This document shows, in pieces, positions 25,264-34,600 of a stretch of 64,000 bases of DNA. The notes beneath the pieces are model-generated. The model worked only from the letters and a program-made list of their open reading frames with translations, did no database searches and was not told the origin of the DNA. Both the position numbers and the translations under genes were made by a program. How positions within the stretch are numbered: position 1 is the first letter of the stretch; every line of letters starts with the position of its first letter. Source of the DNA: Lachnospiraceae bacterium (lineage in GTDB: Bacteria; Bacillota; Clostridia; Lachnospirales; Lachnospiraceae); assembly GCA_031280955.1 (NCBI GenBank), contig JAITGA010000023.1, forward strand, positions 62,001-126,000, in the 5' to 3' direction.

Positions 25264-25620
25264 TTGGTTAATAGCAGTAATGAGTCCGTTATATTTGAGT
25301 TGGTTTGCTGCCAATTTCACCCCCTCGGTGTCGGCATCGACATTGTTCTTGTCAAGCCGATAGGAAAAGTTCGTACTATCGTTATAGACCTTGGGTCTCA
25401 AGCGTGACATATTCAAATTGTCAATCTTCGTATCAAGTGTCTGGAAGCGACTCCGGCGCATGGCGCGGGCTAATTGCTCCTCAAAGTCAATGTCCTGCCG
25501 CTTGTAGCCCGGAGTGGTGGCATTGGCAATATTGTTGGAAAGGAGCTCATTACGCTTCCATGACGCATCAGCTGCTCTGTCAAGGACATTGATGTAATTG
25601 AAAATATTACTATTGAACAT
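25231..25620 (-). CDS. flgB: FlgB, proximal rod protein; first gene of the motility operon
   Basis: 129 residues. The N-terminal rod motif has ELLSNNIANATTPGYKRQDI and DFEEQLA. The C-terminal part has VKLAANQLKYNGLITAINQE followed by FGNLKMVMR. ATG at 25618-25620 with AGGGGAAG. The gene is the first of at least 26 co-directional motility genes reaching to the left edge. Its 5' region is the heptad repeat tract, and its 3' end is duplicated downstream. Confidence 0.95.
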   Translation of the reverse strand: MFNSNIFNYINVLDRAADASWKRNELLSNNIANATTPGYKRQDIDFEEQLARAMRRSRFQTLDTKIDNLNMSRLRPKVYNDSTNFSYRLDKNNVDADTEGVKLAANQLKYNGLITAINQEFGNLKMVMR

Positions 25621-25696
25621 CGGCTTCCCCTGTTTACATGCAGGCAGTGGTAGTTGATGCCTGACGGTGTGTGTCGGTGGTGACTTTAGTTGGTAT

Positions 25697-25920
25697 GTTG
25701 CTTGTTGCTTGTTGCTTGTTGCTTGTTGTTTGTTACTTGTTATTTGCTGCTTGTTGTTTGTTATTTGTTGTTTGTTGCTTTTGCTTATTGCTTGTTACTC
25801 GTTGTTACTACTCGTTGTTTATTATTTGTTGTTTGTTATTTGTCGTTTACTGTTTTTGCTTGTCGCTTGTTACTTGTTGTTTGCTACTTGTTGTTTGCTG
25901 TTTGCTGTTCTTGCTGCTGT
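25697..25920. repeat. Degenerate 7-bp tandem repeat in the flgB leader region
   Basis: About 32 units of a heptad close to CTTGTTG / TTTGTTA on the plus strand (CAACAAG-type on the minus, transcribed strand). The first units are near-identical and later ones drift; a few are 6 bp. Long open frames of Leu/Cys/Val on the plus strand are a by-product of the repeat. It ends about 75 bp upstream of flgB, so it probably lies in the mRNA leader or promoter of the motility operon. Confidence 0.85.
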
Positions 25921-26559
25921 CTCTGTGTACTATATATGTCGGCTTACTTGCCCCGGTTGGTAAGGGTGTTTTCCCTTAATAACACTTGTTTTATTATGAT
26001 TTTCTATCGTTTCATTAAGTAACAATTGTTTTTCAAGAACTTATGGCTCATCATCAAGTCGTGAAAATATGTAAAAATGGTAAAAAATGTTGCTCTTTGT
26101 CTAACTGTGGTTTTTCGTTAAAGCCAATTCAATAACGCTAGTTTTTCTTCTTTCCCTGTTTTTCCTATCTCTTTTAGCGAAAAAACCTAAAATAACAACT
26201 GTTTTATATGCCACTAGATATATTATAGATACTTTTGAAAAAAAAACAAGTGTTTTTTTATCTTTTTTTGAATTATTTTTGAAAAAACACATTATCTTGC
26301 GTTTTGGTCAAAAAAAATGTCCAGATATAGGACTTCAGTACTAGAAAAAGCAAGTGAAATGTAGATATAACTAATGAGGAGAGAAAGAAAGAATGGTGGG
26401 CAGGCACAAGATGTAGTGGTTGGGGGGGGACAAAAGGTTCGCCGCGACACGACTTGACCGACTATAGCCTGAAGTCGCACGAAAGGGTGGTTACACTTGC
26501 TGCGCAGTTACACTTACTTTGCATGTGGGTAGTTACGGTTTGTTAGGGGACGGAGGATT
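25921..26559. other. Gene-free AT-rich region upstream of the motility operon
   Basis: About 640 bp without a supported gene. It presumably holds the promoter of the flgB operon on the minus strand, but no hexamer pair with good spacing was found. A GCCGACAT sequence at about 25933-25940 (minus strand) resembles a flagellar-sigma -10 but lacks a matching -35. Short frames here have no ribosome site and low-complexity translations. From 26,300 the composition shifts and a run of eight or nine G occurs near 26,425. Confidence 0.5.
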
Positions 26560-26901
26560 TCAACCAAATAATAAAACGCTTAACTTGTTTATAATCTCTT
26601 CTACTGTTTCTGAAGTAATTTTTCCAATATATTCTATATCTCTTGTTTTCCAATCAAAACTCTTTATTTGATCGGATAATGCAACTCCATTTATTTTCTT
26701 GCTGGAAATTTCTACTTCAAAAGGATATTTCTTTACTTTACTTGTTATTGGACAAAAAAGCCCTAATCCTACTTTTTCATTATATTCCTTTGGCGAAAGA
26801 ACTATTGCAGGTCTCTTACCTTTTTGCTCATGTCCTGATTGAGGATTAAAATTTATCCAAACAATATCTCCTCTTTCTGGAATATAGTTTTTTGCTACCA
26901 T
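26560..26901 (-). CDS. mazF: MazF/PemK-family endoribonuclease toxin
   Basis: 113 residues with the full MazF pattern: RGDIVWINFNPQSGHEQKGK (basic loop and Arg), RPAIVLSPKEYNEK, FCPITSKVKKYPFEV, and DQIKSFDWKTRDIEYIG. These include the catalytic Arg and Ser/Thr positions typical of the fold. The family cleaves mRNA at short sequences. The ATG overlaps the mazE stop by 7 bp. The gene is AT-rich compared with the flagellar operon, in keeping with lateral acquisition. Confidence 0.88.
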   Translation of the reverse strand: MVAKNYIPERGDIVWINFNPQSGHEQKGKRPAIVLSPKEYNEKVGLGLFCPITSKVKKYPFEVEISSKKINGVALSDQIKSFDWKTRDIEYIGKITSETVEEIINKLSVLLFG

Positions 26902-27131
26902 AGTTCTTTACCTACAGGTCCGGTTGATTGTACTTCTTCATGGATATTTCGTTCATTAATTAGGTTTAACATTTCAGAAAGATTGTTTCTTCTAATAGGC
27001 TTTATAATGATTTCACTTCCATTTTCATTTATATCAACAAAAGAACCGTCTTTTAATGACATTTCCTTAACGATTAAATTTGGGATTCTAATTCCAAGAC
27101 TATTACCCCATTTTTTTACAACAGCTTCCAT
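26895..27131 (-). CDS. mazE: MazE-family antitoxin
   Basis: 78 residues from the ATG at 27129-27131. MEAVVKKWGNSLGIRIPNLI is the classic MazE/AbrB swapped-hairpin start, followed by VDINENGSEIIIKP and an acidic tail (LINERNIHEEVQ) that would block MazF. GGAGGA lies 10 bp upstream. A TTG six codons earlier is an alternative but would bury the ribosome site. A strong promoter (27154-27182) precedes it. Confidence 0.85.
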   Translation of the reverse strand: MEAVVKKWGNSLGIRIPNLIVKEMSLKDGSFVDINENGSEIIIKPIRRNNLSEMLNLINERNIHEEVQSTGPVGKELW

Positions 27132-27153
27132 AGCTAATTTATCCTCCAATACA

Positions 27154-27182
27154 AATATATACTTTGTTTATACATTTGTCAA
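27154..27182 (-). promoter_or_regulatory. Sigma-A-type promoter of mazEF
   Basis: TTGACA (27177-27182), a 17-bp spacer and TATATT (27154-27159) on the minus strand. The ribosome site GGAGGA begins about 10 bp downstream of the -10, so the leader is very short. Confidence 0.75.
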
Positions 27183-27244
27183 ACGATTTTTATTTTGTAA
27201 TGTTTATTTCTTTATGCTTGAAATTCGGCACAAGTAGAGTATGC

Positions 27245-27766
27245 TTAAACCTCACTATACTTGTAATTATCGGGAATCCGTATAAATGCTCGAATATGCG
27301 AGTCTTTCTTGCGTTCGATTACCCCTGAAACATTATTGATATTTCCTTCGGCTACAATTATTGATGCGTCCTTGTTTTCCACTATTATCCCTATATGGTC
27401 ATGTTCATGATCAATAAAAACATTATCAAACAAAACGATATCCCCTGCCTCGGGTGAAAAATTTTTCGAATCGGCATGAAAATACATTATTTTACAATCA
27501 TCTATTGCCCATTCTTCCCAAGCGGAACAACCTGCAAGATTACTTGAGCGGCATTCTTTCGGTCTTATGGGAATAATGAATCCTGCTTTTATACAGCAGT
27601 AGTAAACAAACCCGGCACACCACATTCCATCTGATTCTTCGATATTCCACTTTGGAAAATGACTTATAATATCATGAAGATTATGCTCGGTTTTCATAAC
27701 CCTGCCATGAAAAAAACGTTGTGCTTCTGTTTTCGCTACTTTTGCCAACTTCTGCCTTGTACTCAT
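27245..27766 (-). CDS. CHAP-domain protein (putative cysteine peptidase/amidase)
   Basis: 173 residues with CHAP (NlpC/P60-clan) features. The catalytic Cys is in GMWCAGFVYYCC near residue 50. The conserved strand is SPEAGDIVLFDNVFIDHEHDH with IGIIVE, where a His follows the PGD-type motif. IIVAEGNINN completes the set of active-site strands. No signal peptide is seen, unlike most wall hydrolases, so it may be cytoplasmic or delivered another way. Its substrate is unknown. ATG at 27764-27766 with AGGAAG. It lies among toxin-antitoxin genes in an AT-rich block and could itself be an effector, but that is speculation. Confidence 0.7.
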   Translation of the reverse strand: MSTRQKLAKVAKTEAQRFFHGRVMKTEHNLHDIISHFPKWNIEESDGMWCAGFVYYCCIKAGFIIPIRPKECRSSNLAGCSAWEEWAIDDCKIMYFHADSKNFSPEAGDIVLFDNVFIDHEHDHIGIIVENKDASIIVAEGNINNVSGVIERKKDSHIRAFIRIPDNYKYSEV

Positions 27767-27814
27767 TCGTACTTCCTGATATTTTATTATTCATTGTTAG
27801 ACAACGTAGGATTT

Positions 27815-28267
27815 TCAATTGCTATCAACAAAATCATTAATATCTTTTTCTATTAGTTCCCATAATATTTTTACGCCACTAATTAATGGCTTTAATCTTT
27901 TCCAATCGATTTGATAGCCATATGAATGTCTTATAAAATGTCTAAATGATAAATACTCGATTAACAATTCTTTGTTTTCATGTTTAAGTATACTTGATCT
28001 TTTTTCATTAGATTCAAACGATTGTTCTAATAGTTTTTTATGCCAATGTAAATCATTTGGTATTTTTTCTCCATTATTTTTGAAAATCATTAACAAAATA
28101 TTTTCTATACCATTATAAAACGATTGTAAAAGTAGTGCCGCAGCAGAAGCTTCAACAAAATCAGGTTCTTTTAGTTTGCACAATGATAATAGTGAATCGC
28201 CGCTATCAAAGAGTTTATTTATTCTAGCAATTTCAAGTTTGATTTTTTCTTTTACATTATTATCCAA
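27815..28267 (-). CDS. hepT: HepT-like HEPN toxin
   Basis: 150 residues, all helical. The HEPN catalytic signature R-x4-H-x-Y is visible as RHFIRHSY near residue 110, as in HepT. The family members are ribonucleases or tRNA-targeting toxins that are AMPylated by their MntA partner. The start is TTG at 28265-28267, inside the last codons of mntA, with GAGG about 9 bp upstream; no ATG lies nearby. Gene order antitoxin then toxin with an 8-bp overlap supports the pairing. Confidence 0.8.
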   Translation of the reverse strand: MDNNVKEKIKLEIARINKLFDSGDSLLSLCKLKEPDFVEASAAALLLQSFYNGIENILLMIFKNNGEKIPNDLHWHKKLLEQSFESNEKRSSILKHENKELLIEYLSFRHFIRHSYGYQIDWKRLKPLISGVKILWELIEKDINDFVDSN

Positions 28268-28556
28268 CTTCTACAACCTCGCCTAACCTTTCAAGCAATA
28301 AAAACATATCATCATCATCATCAAAATCAATGAGATCTATTTCATTGTTAAAATTCATGTATAATTTTGAATAAACTTTGAAAAATTCTTCTGGAGGAAG
28401 CCCTTTAATTCCAATATCTATATCAGAATTATCATGTATTTTTCCTGTTACCATTGACCCAAATAAATAGACATTACTACTTCCTGCATTTTTCAATAAA
28501 TATGTAGCTTTTTTAATGTCTTCTCTATATTTTTCAGGTAAATTTTCTATTTTCAT
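28260..28556 (-). CDS. mntA: MntA-like minimal nucleotidyltransferase antitoxin
   Basis: 98 residues. The nucleotidyltransferase motif is FGSMVTGKIHDNSDIDIGIK: Gly-Ser followed by the two metal-binding Asp residues. A third acidic strand is NEIDLIDFDDDDDMF. MntA-type enzymes transfer AMP groups to a Tyr of HepT and silence it. The ATG at 28554-28556 has no ribosome site. The promoter upstream predicts transcription starting at or next to this ATG, so the mRNA is probably leaderless. Confidence 0.82.
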   Translation of the reverse strand: MKIENLPEKYREDIKKATYLLKNAGSSNVYLFGSMVTGKIHDNSDIDIGIKGLPPEEFFKVYSKLYMNFNNEIDLIDFDDDDDMFLLLERLGEVVEVG

Positions 28557-28562
28557 ATGTAT

Positions 28563-28591
28563 ACTTTACTGTAAAACAATTTCCTTGTCAA
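28563..28591 (-). promoter_or_regulatory. Promoter of mntA-hepT giving a probably leaderless mRNA
   Basis: TTGACA (28586-28591), 17-bp spacer, TAAAGT (28563-28568). The expected start site, about 7 bp below the -10, coincides with the mntA ATG at 28556. Confidence 0.7.
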
Positions 28592-28634
28592 TAAACAAGT
28601 CATATGATTTACCTATGATTTACCCCTCCCCCGT

Positions 28635-30728
28635 CTACTGCACAAACCGACATTCCCCATTCGCACAGGCAAGCTTTTTCCCTTTTGCCAAAAGTACATC
28701 GCCACAAATGGGACACTTCTTGCCGGAGGGTTTCTGCCAAACCATGAAATCACAGGCGGGACTGTCGCTGCAACCGTAATACCGCCGCCCTTTTTTGGAC
28801 TTCCTTACGACAATGTCCTTGTTGCAGCGGGGACACTCGATGCCGATTTTTTCCAGATACTGTCCTGTGAAACGACAATCAGGAAAACCGGGGCAGGCAA
28901 GGAATTTACCATGCGGCCCATACTTGACCACCATGTTTTTCCCGCATTTCTCGCATATCTGGTCGGAAACCTCATCAGCAACCTTGACTTTGCCGAGCTC
29001 TTTTTCTGCTGCCTGTACCGCCTCATCAAGGTCAGGGTAAAAATTGCGGATTACCGTCTTCCACTTGACATCGCCGTGTTCGATACCGTCAAACAAGGTC
29101 TCCAGATTGGCGGTGAAATGCACGTCTACAATCGTCGGGAAAGCATCCACCATTATCTTATTGACGACTTCGCCCAACTCGGTTACATAAAGGCTTTTGT
29201 TCTCCTTGATAACATAGCGGCGGGCAATAATCGTGGAAATCGTGGGGGCATATGTACTGGGACGACCGATTCCCAGTTCCTCGAGGATTTTCACTAGTGA
29301 AGCTTCGGTGTAGTGGGGCGGGGGTTGGGTAAAGTGTTGCTCAAAATCGAAGTTCTGCCATGTAAGGCGGGTATTTAGATCGATACTTCGTGCCAGTACC
29401 GTCTTGGCTTCATTTTTGTCCTTGTCGTCCGCTTCGGTATATATGGTGGTAAAACCGGGGAAGATGACCTTGGATGCCGATACAGTAAAGCGATGGGTTG
29501 GGGTTTTCTTTTTATCTGGCGATTGACCGACTGAGTCAATACGTACCGAAGTCGTTTCATACCGTGCCGCCGCCATTTGACTGGCTACGAAACGCCGCCA
29601 TATCAATTGATAAAGACGCAGTTGATCACGGGTGAGCGATTCCTTTAGCATCGTCGGCGAAAGTGAAACCACAGACGGGCGAATCGCTTCATGGGCATCC
29701 TGCCCCTTTGAAGCGGCAGCTTTTGTCTCTGTAGATGGAGCAAGATACTCTCGACCGTATTCATTTTCGATATATGCGGCGGCTTCTGACTTTGCTTCCG
29801 CAGAAATGCGGGTGGAATCAGTCCGTAAGTAGGTGATGAGTCCAATCGTGCCTTTCCCTTTGACATCGACACCCTCATATAGCTGTTGGGCGAGTTTCAT
29901 CGTCTTTGCCGCTGAATAGCCGAGGGTATTTCCCGCTTCCTGTTGTAAAGTCGAGGTGATAAAAGGCAGGGGACTCTTTTTGACCCGCTCTCCTTTCTTG
30001 ACCTCGCTGACGGCATAACCGACACCATCCAAATCAGCCAGTATTCCATCCAGCTGCTCCCGGGAGCTAATCTCAACACGTCCGGCGGGAGTGCCGTAGT
30101 ACTTGGCATGAAGCGGAGATTTCTCACCCTCAACGTCCAAAATCACTGCCAGATTCCAGTATTCCACAGGGAGAAAAGCGTTGATTTCGGCTTCGCGGTC
30201 ACAAATAATCCGCACCGCAACCGACTGGACACGCCCCGCTGAAAGACCCCGTTTCACTTTTGCCCAGAGCAAAGGGGAAATGCGATAGCCAACCATACGG
30301 TCAAGCAGCCGTCTTGCCTGTTGGGCATCGACTTTGTCCATGTCGAGGACACGGGCATTCTTGATTGACTCTTTGACCGCAGTTTTGGTGATTTCATTAA
30401 AAGTAATCCGATAGATTTGTCGTTCGGGAAGCCGCAGGACTTGCGCCAAATGCCATGATATCGCCTCACCCTCACGGTCAGGGTCAGTAGCGAGATAGAC
30501 ACGGTCGGCTTTTTGGGCAGCTTTTCGTAGTTTGGCGAGGATATCGCCCTTGCCGCGGATAGTGATGTATTTCGGCTCATAATCATTAGCCGCATCAAAG
30601 CCCAGTTGACTCTTAGGCATATCACGGACGTGTCCGTTTGATGCCATGACGGTGTAGTTCGCACCGAGGAACTTGCTGATAGTCCTTACTTTCGCCGGAG
30701 ACTCGACGATTACCAGATATTTTGCCAT
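28635..30728 (-). CDS. topA: DNA topoisomerase I
   Basis: 697 residues, full length. The TOPRIM domain starts at the N-terminus (AKYLVIVESPAKVRTISKFL; acidic triad in ATDPDREGEAISWHLAQ). The active-site Tyr is in GLITYLRTDSTRIS near residue 297. Three C4 zinc ribbons close the protein (CEKCGKNMVV...CPGFPDC, CPRCNKD...CSDSPAC, CPICGD...CANGEC). It relaxes negative supercoils. ATG at 30726-30728 with AAAGG. Unlike its neighbours it is a core gene with the GC-richer composition of the chromosome. It therefore splits the accessory block. Confidence 0.97.
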   Translation of the reverse strand: MAKYLVIVESPAKVRTISKFLGANYTVMASNGHVRDMPKSQLGFDAANDYEPKYITIRGKGDILAKLRKAAQKADRVYLATDPDREGEAISWHLAQVLRLPERQIYRITFNEITKTAVKESIKNARVLDMDKVDAQQARRLLDRMVGYRISPLLWAKVKRGLSAGRVQSVAVRIICDREAEINAFLPVEYWNLAVILDVEGEKSPLHAKYYGTPAGRVEISSREQLDGILADLDGVGYAVSEVKKGERVKKSPLPFITSTLQQEAGNTLGYSAAKTMKLAQQLYEGVDVKGKGTIGLITYLRTDSTRISAEAKSEAAAYIENEYGREYLAPSTETKAAASKGQDAHEAIRPSVVSLSPTMLKESLTRDQLRLYQLIWRRFVASQMAAARYETTSVRIDSVGQSPDKKKTPTHRFTVSASKVIFPGFTTIYTEADDKDKNEAKTVLARSIDLNTRLTWQNFDFEQHFTQPPPHYTEASLVKILEELGIGRPSTYAPTISTIIARRYVIKENKSLYVTELGEVVNKIMVDAFPTIVDVHFTANLETLFDGIEHGDVKWKTVIRNFYPDLDEAVQAAEKELGKVKVADEVSDQICEKCGKNMVVKYGPHGKFLACPGFPDCRFTGQYLEKIGIECPRCNKDIVVRKSKKGRRYYGCSDSPACDFMVWQKPSGKKCPICGDVLLAKGKKLACANGECRFVQ

Positions 30729-30765
30729 TCAAATGCCTTTCACGATGTAATTAGATATCGTGAAG

Positions 30766-30794
30766 ACTATACACTATATCGGTGGAAGTTGCAA
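30766..30794 (-). promoter_or_regulatory. topA: Promoter of topA
   Basis: TTGCAA (30789-30794), 17-bp spacer, TATAGT (30766-30771). The 5' leader contains an inverted repeat CACGAT...ATCGTG (30741-30762). The 30,795-30,943 stretch upstream shows no gene. Confidence 0.65.
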
Positions 30795-30943
30795 GCCCTC
30801 TATATAAGTATTCAATCGGGGGGTGTTGTGTTCTTCCACTTTGTTCGTCTGTTGCGCTTTTTGCTCTGTGTTGTTTTACTCTCTCACTTCTTTTATTACC
30901 ACGGGGAGTGCTTACTTTTTTAGGTCAAAACCTAGTTTAGTTA

Positions 30944-31315
30944 TCAAACGCACGGAACATCATACTCCATAATATCGCTATCTACTGTAATAATTGTCAT
31001 ACCCTCTACAAGTGTTGTCGCAATGATTAAACGGTCGAATGGGTCACGATGGATAAGTGGTAAATCGAAAAGTTTCACCATATACTCATCTTTTATCGGC
31101 AGAATTTTGAAGCCGTTCTTTCGCACAAGTTCTCGGAATGCTTGAAAACCGCCGTTAAAAGTGAACTTGTTGATGTTCATTTTGATGGCAATTTCCCACA
31201 GCGAAACAATGCTAACATAGTTGTCACCATTCAGAATTTGGTTTCTTATCTTGTCGGATAGCTTTTCTCCGTTCAAAAACCAAATGACAATTTGTGTATC
31301 AAGTAAATATTTCAT
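30944..31315 (-). CDS. VapC-like PIN-domain toxin
   Basis: 123 residues with the PIN pattern: the first Asp in MKYLLDTQIVIWFLNG, a Glu in SLWEIAIKMNI, and the late Asp residues in HRDPFDRLIIATTLVEG and ITVDSDIM. These match the metal site of VapC-type ribonucleases, specifically the subgroup with the RDPFDR motif. ATG at 31313-31315 overlaps the upstream antitoxin stop (ATGA). It is full length. Confidence 0.85.
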   Translation of the reverse strand: MKYLLDTQIVIWFLNGEKLSDKIRNQILNGDNYVSIVSLWEIAIKMNINKFTFNGGFQAFRELVRKNGFKILPIKDEYMVKLFDLPLIHRDPFDRLIIATTLVEGMTIITVDSDIMEYDVPCV

Positions 31316-31521
31316 TCCATATATTCTCGTAATTCTTCAAGTGGTGTATCGAAATCATCAGCAATCCACATTTGCCCTCTACCCGAACCATAAACAGGGC
31401 GAGCAGTTGGCTCTGTTTTTGCGGCTAACACGATAAACTGTTGCACTAGAACATTAATTGCCTTTACAGCTTCATCGGGCAATAGTTCTATATCATTGAT
31501 TAACTGGCTTCTCAATTCCAT
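31312..31521 (-). CDS. Antitoxin candidate of the PIN toxin (DUF2281-like)
   Basis: 69 residues. MELRSQLINDIELLPDEAVK and AINVLVQQFI resemble the DUF2281/VapB-like helix at the start of small antitoxins. The tail GQMWIADDFDTPLEELREYM resembles the toxin-wrapping end of Phd/VapB partners. An ATG two codons earlier (31527) is possible, but AAGGTG is only 3 bp from it and 7 bp from the one used. It overlaps the toxin gene by 4 bp. Confidence 0.75.
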   Translation of the reverse strand: MELRSQLINDIELLPDEAVKAINVLVQQFIVLAAKTEPTARPVYGSGRGQMWIADDFDTPLEELREYME

Positions 31522-31640
31522 ATTCATTCACCTTCGTACACACCACATAGATTGCTTCGGCGCATAAAACCGCCTCAAAGGTTAAACCTGAACCATATCA
31601 TTCTCCGGGGGTGGAGAAGCCCCACCCCCAGACATTCCCA

Positions 31641-34600
31641 CTACATCAAGCTAAATCCAAGCCGCACCACTACCCAGACATCGGCAGTCACTTCTATTCC
31701 GCTGGGGGAGATGGCGGTGACAGTATAGAGCAGTCTGTCGGGAGTACCATCTAAGATACCGCTGACAGGATTCACGAACTGGCTTCTGACATTAACATCA
31801 CGCTCTTCTTCGATAGGCACGGCGGCAAACGGCGAGGGTGCTACTATCCCGCTACCGTCAGCGCGGGCAAAGGTCATCGTGGTAGTGGTCGGAAGCGTCA
31901 CTCCTGTAGAAGAAAATGCCGAGACACTAGCGATGATATCAAAGCTGTTGGCATCGAACTCATTGGCATAAATCACCCAAGTATCATTCGTCCCGCCGCT
32001 GATTTGCTCCCCGTTGGTGATTTCGAGCAGGAGCTGATATGACTCAGTGGAGCTTCTGCGATTACGGAGCAGTTCCCATAACGCAAAGCGTCCGGCGGTA
32101 TTCATCCCTGTATCCAACAGACCTTGTGGTGCCCAGTAATCGGCTACAAATATCGTCCTACCCTCACGATAGACATTGACATATGTGTTTTGATTGTCAT
32201 TGAAGGCAAAAAGCGGCTGGTGATTCCCTAAACGGAAGAAAGCGGCATCCCATGTCGTCCGATTGCCTGTATTAGGTGTTGTCCCGCTCGCCGGGAAGCT
32301 ATGATTGAAGCCCGGAGTTGACCATGTACCCATACTGAAACCGCTGGTATGGGCATCGACCCGAGGATTATTGCGAATACGGGTCAAAGCCGCATGGCGG
32401 GCGGCAGGGAAGTCACCGTTTTGCGCCTGCAACCCATAGCTACCGCCGACATTGGCAGGATTGTTGAAACGCCTATCGGTACGGTGGGGATTGTTGTTGA
32501 CCATATCCAAAGTATATGTGTCCTGCATGAAATAAGCGAAATTGACCGGTTCATCGAAGAAGTTCATGAGGAAATAGAGCTTACCGACATTGGAGGCAAG
32601 GTCATAGCCACCCGCAGCAGCTCCGCGATCCATAATCAACACCGTATTTTGCTCAAAGATAGCTTCATGATAAAGGGCAAAAAAGGTGTCGTTTCTGAGA
32701 TCTCTAGTGCCGGCGGTGGGACGAAGGGTGGCAAGATTGCTCGGCAGCGGACGTAGCGGTAACTGACCGCGCCGTACCCGCTCTTGACTGATAGTGTTCC
32801 ATTGAGCATCTAGCCCGTTGACGGGAATTGATGCTCCGATATAGATAATATCAGCACTTCTGACATCCTCAGGGGTGAGGGCAGAGTACCTTTTCTGGGT
32901 AATCTCAAAGCGGGTGCTTTTGTCGATAGTTTCAAGGAGAGCCTTCGTCGTTTCGTTGTTAAGATTCCAATGTGCTGACTGATTGAAATTATAGCCCCTG
33001 CCGTTTACCTGCACGCCATAGGGAACTATCTCTCCCGGCGGATTAAGCATCGCATGGGTAGCAAAGGATAAGAGCTTGAAACGTTCATTATTAACAAAGC
33101 TCAGTTGATTGTAGGTACGCCGCCGGATAGTCTGGTTGGTGACATAGATACGATCGCCGCGTTGGGGAGCAGTCATCGGGGTTGTCGCATAACGGGCATT
33201 GCTGTTATGGTTGCTCTGACTGAAACTGGAGGCATTGGGAGTAGGATTTGCCCAACTATTCTTCACCGCCGTCGTCGCATGGATATCATGCACCTTGCTG
33301 AGTTGAGTCTCTTCCATCTCAGTAGGGTCAGTAATCTGATGGAAAACCCAGCCGCCGCTTTCAAGCCAGGGGACATTGGCAGCAGCAGTATTCGCCGGTA
33401 GATTGTTCCAACCAAGAGAGACACCATATCCCCAAGTGGGATTGTCACCGTAGTTAGAGCGATTGGTGGCAGCTGAATTGCGGTTAATCGCCCCATCAAC
33501 GAAGTCAAAGTTGAGGATAATATTGTCATAATCTTTGGGGAAATCATCAGTGCCGCTGACATAATTGGGGATGATACCGCTATTACCCATCCGGGTCGTC
33601 GAGGTTAAAGCATAACGCCCCTGTCCGCGGCTGACACTCATCCGCTCCTCATTGGGCTGATAGCGGGCAGTATTATTCGCCGGAGTATTTTCCCAACGGA
33701 AGATGATGTCATAGACACCGCCGCCCGGCACACCCTGATGGATGAAGTGAAAGGCGGGTGTCGTCGTCCCTTGAGCTTCCGCCCAGTTATCGGCAGGAGT
33801 ACTACCGCTGCCGCCGGGGGTACGGGCGTGATATTTGCCGCCGCTGGGAAGGGGGGTAGTGCTATCGGTATCGACAGCGTGGTTGAAAGTAACATTGTAA
33901 CGTGTATGAGAAGCATAATCATCGCTATATAGGATGAAGTATCCCGGGTTAAACTCATTTACCCCATCTGTGACTGTTCCCGTATAGCCGTCATCGCGGG
34001 AAGGATCTTCAATACGGACGTAATCACCCGAAGTATTTGTCGTCACGGAAGCCACCAGATAATTGCCGCTGGCATGGAAGACGAAACCGGCTGTCCATGT
34101 ACTAGGATTAGCAACGACCAAGATATAATCACAGGTCGTACCCTGCCCCGTCCCGATACGTGTTAAGTCGGCGACATAAGCACCGCCGCTTGTACTATTT
34201 TCCCTCACAAAAGGCATATGATAATTGAAAGCGGTGCGGCTTAGGATATTAGTGCCATTGTATGTTAAACCATATAAATCCGCTGGTGGAGTCGGTTCAT
34301 TGGCAAGGTAAAAAGCGGGGGCTTCAACATAGTAAACCCCTGTCGCCGGACTTCCTGCCGCTCGCGGAACGACCCGCGTTTCGTGGTTGATACCGACCCG
34401 TCCTGTCGGCAAATTGGCAGTATTGGAGTTGGCGGCATAGGCAAAGGAGAGATAGTATAAGCCCATATAGGGAATGTGGTTGTTTGCCCATGAAACCGGT
34501 GCAGCTCGGCCGACATACTCGAAATAACCGCTCACATTTTCATAAAACGTGTTTTCAGTGGTACGGGTGATACTGCCATGGGTTACACCAAGCCATTGCC

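Noticed and set aside
25921-25950. Flagellar-sigma (SigD) promoter upstream of flgB
   Set aside because: GCCGACAT resembles the -10, but there is no TAAA-type -35 at 15-16 bp.
25667-26022. Plus-strand open frames rich in Leu, Cys and Val
   Set aside because: They are three reading frames of the same 7-bp tandem repeat, have no ribosome site and no non-repetitive sequence.
26101-26480. Two minus-strand frames of 62-63 codons
   Set aside because: No ribosome site, low-complexity or biased composition from AT-rich sequence, no recognised motif.
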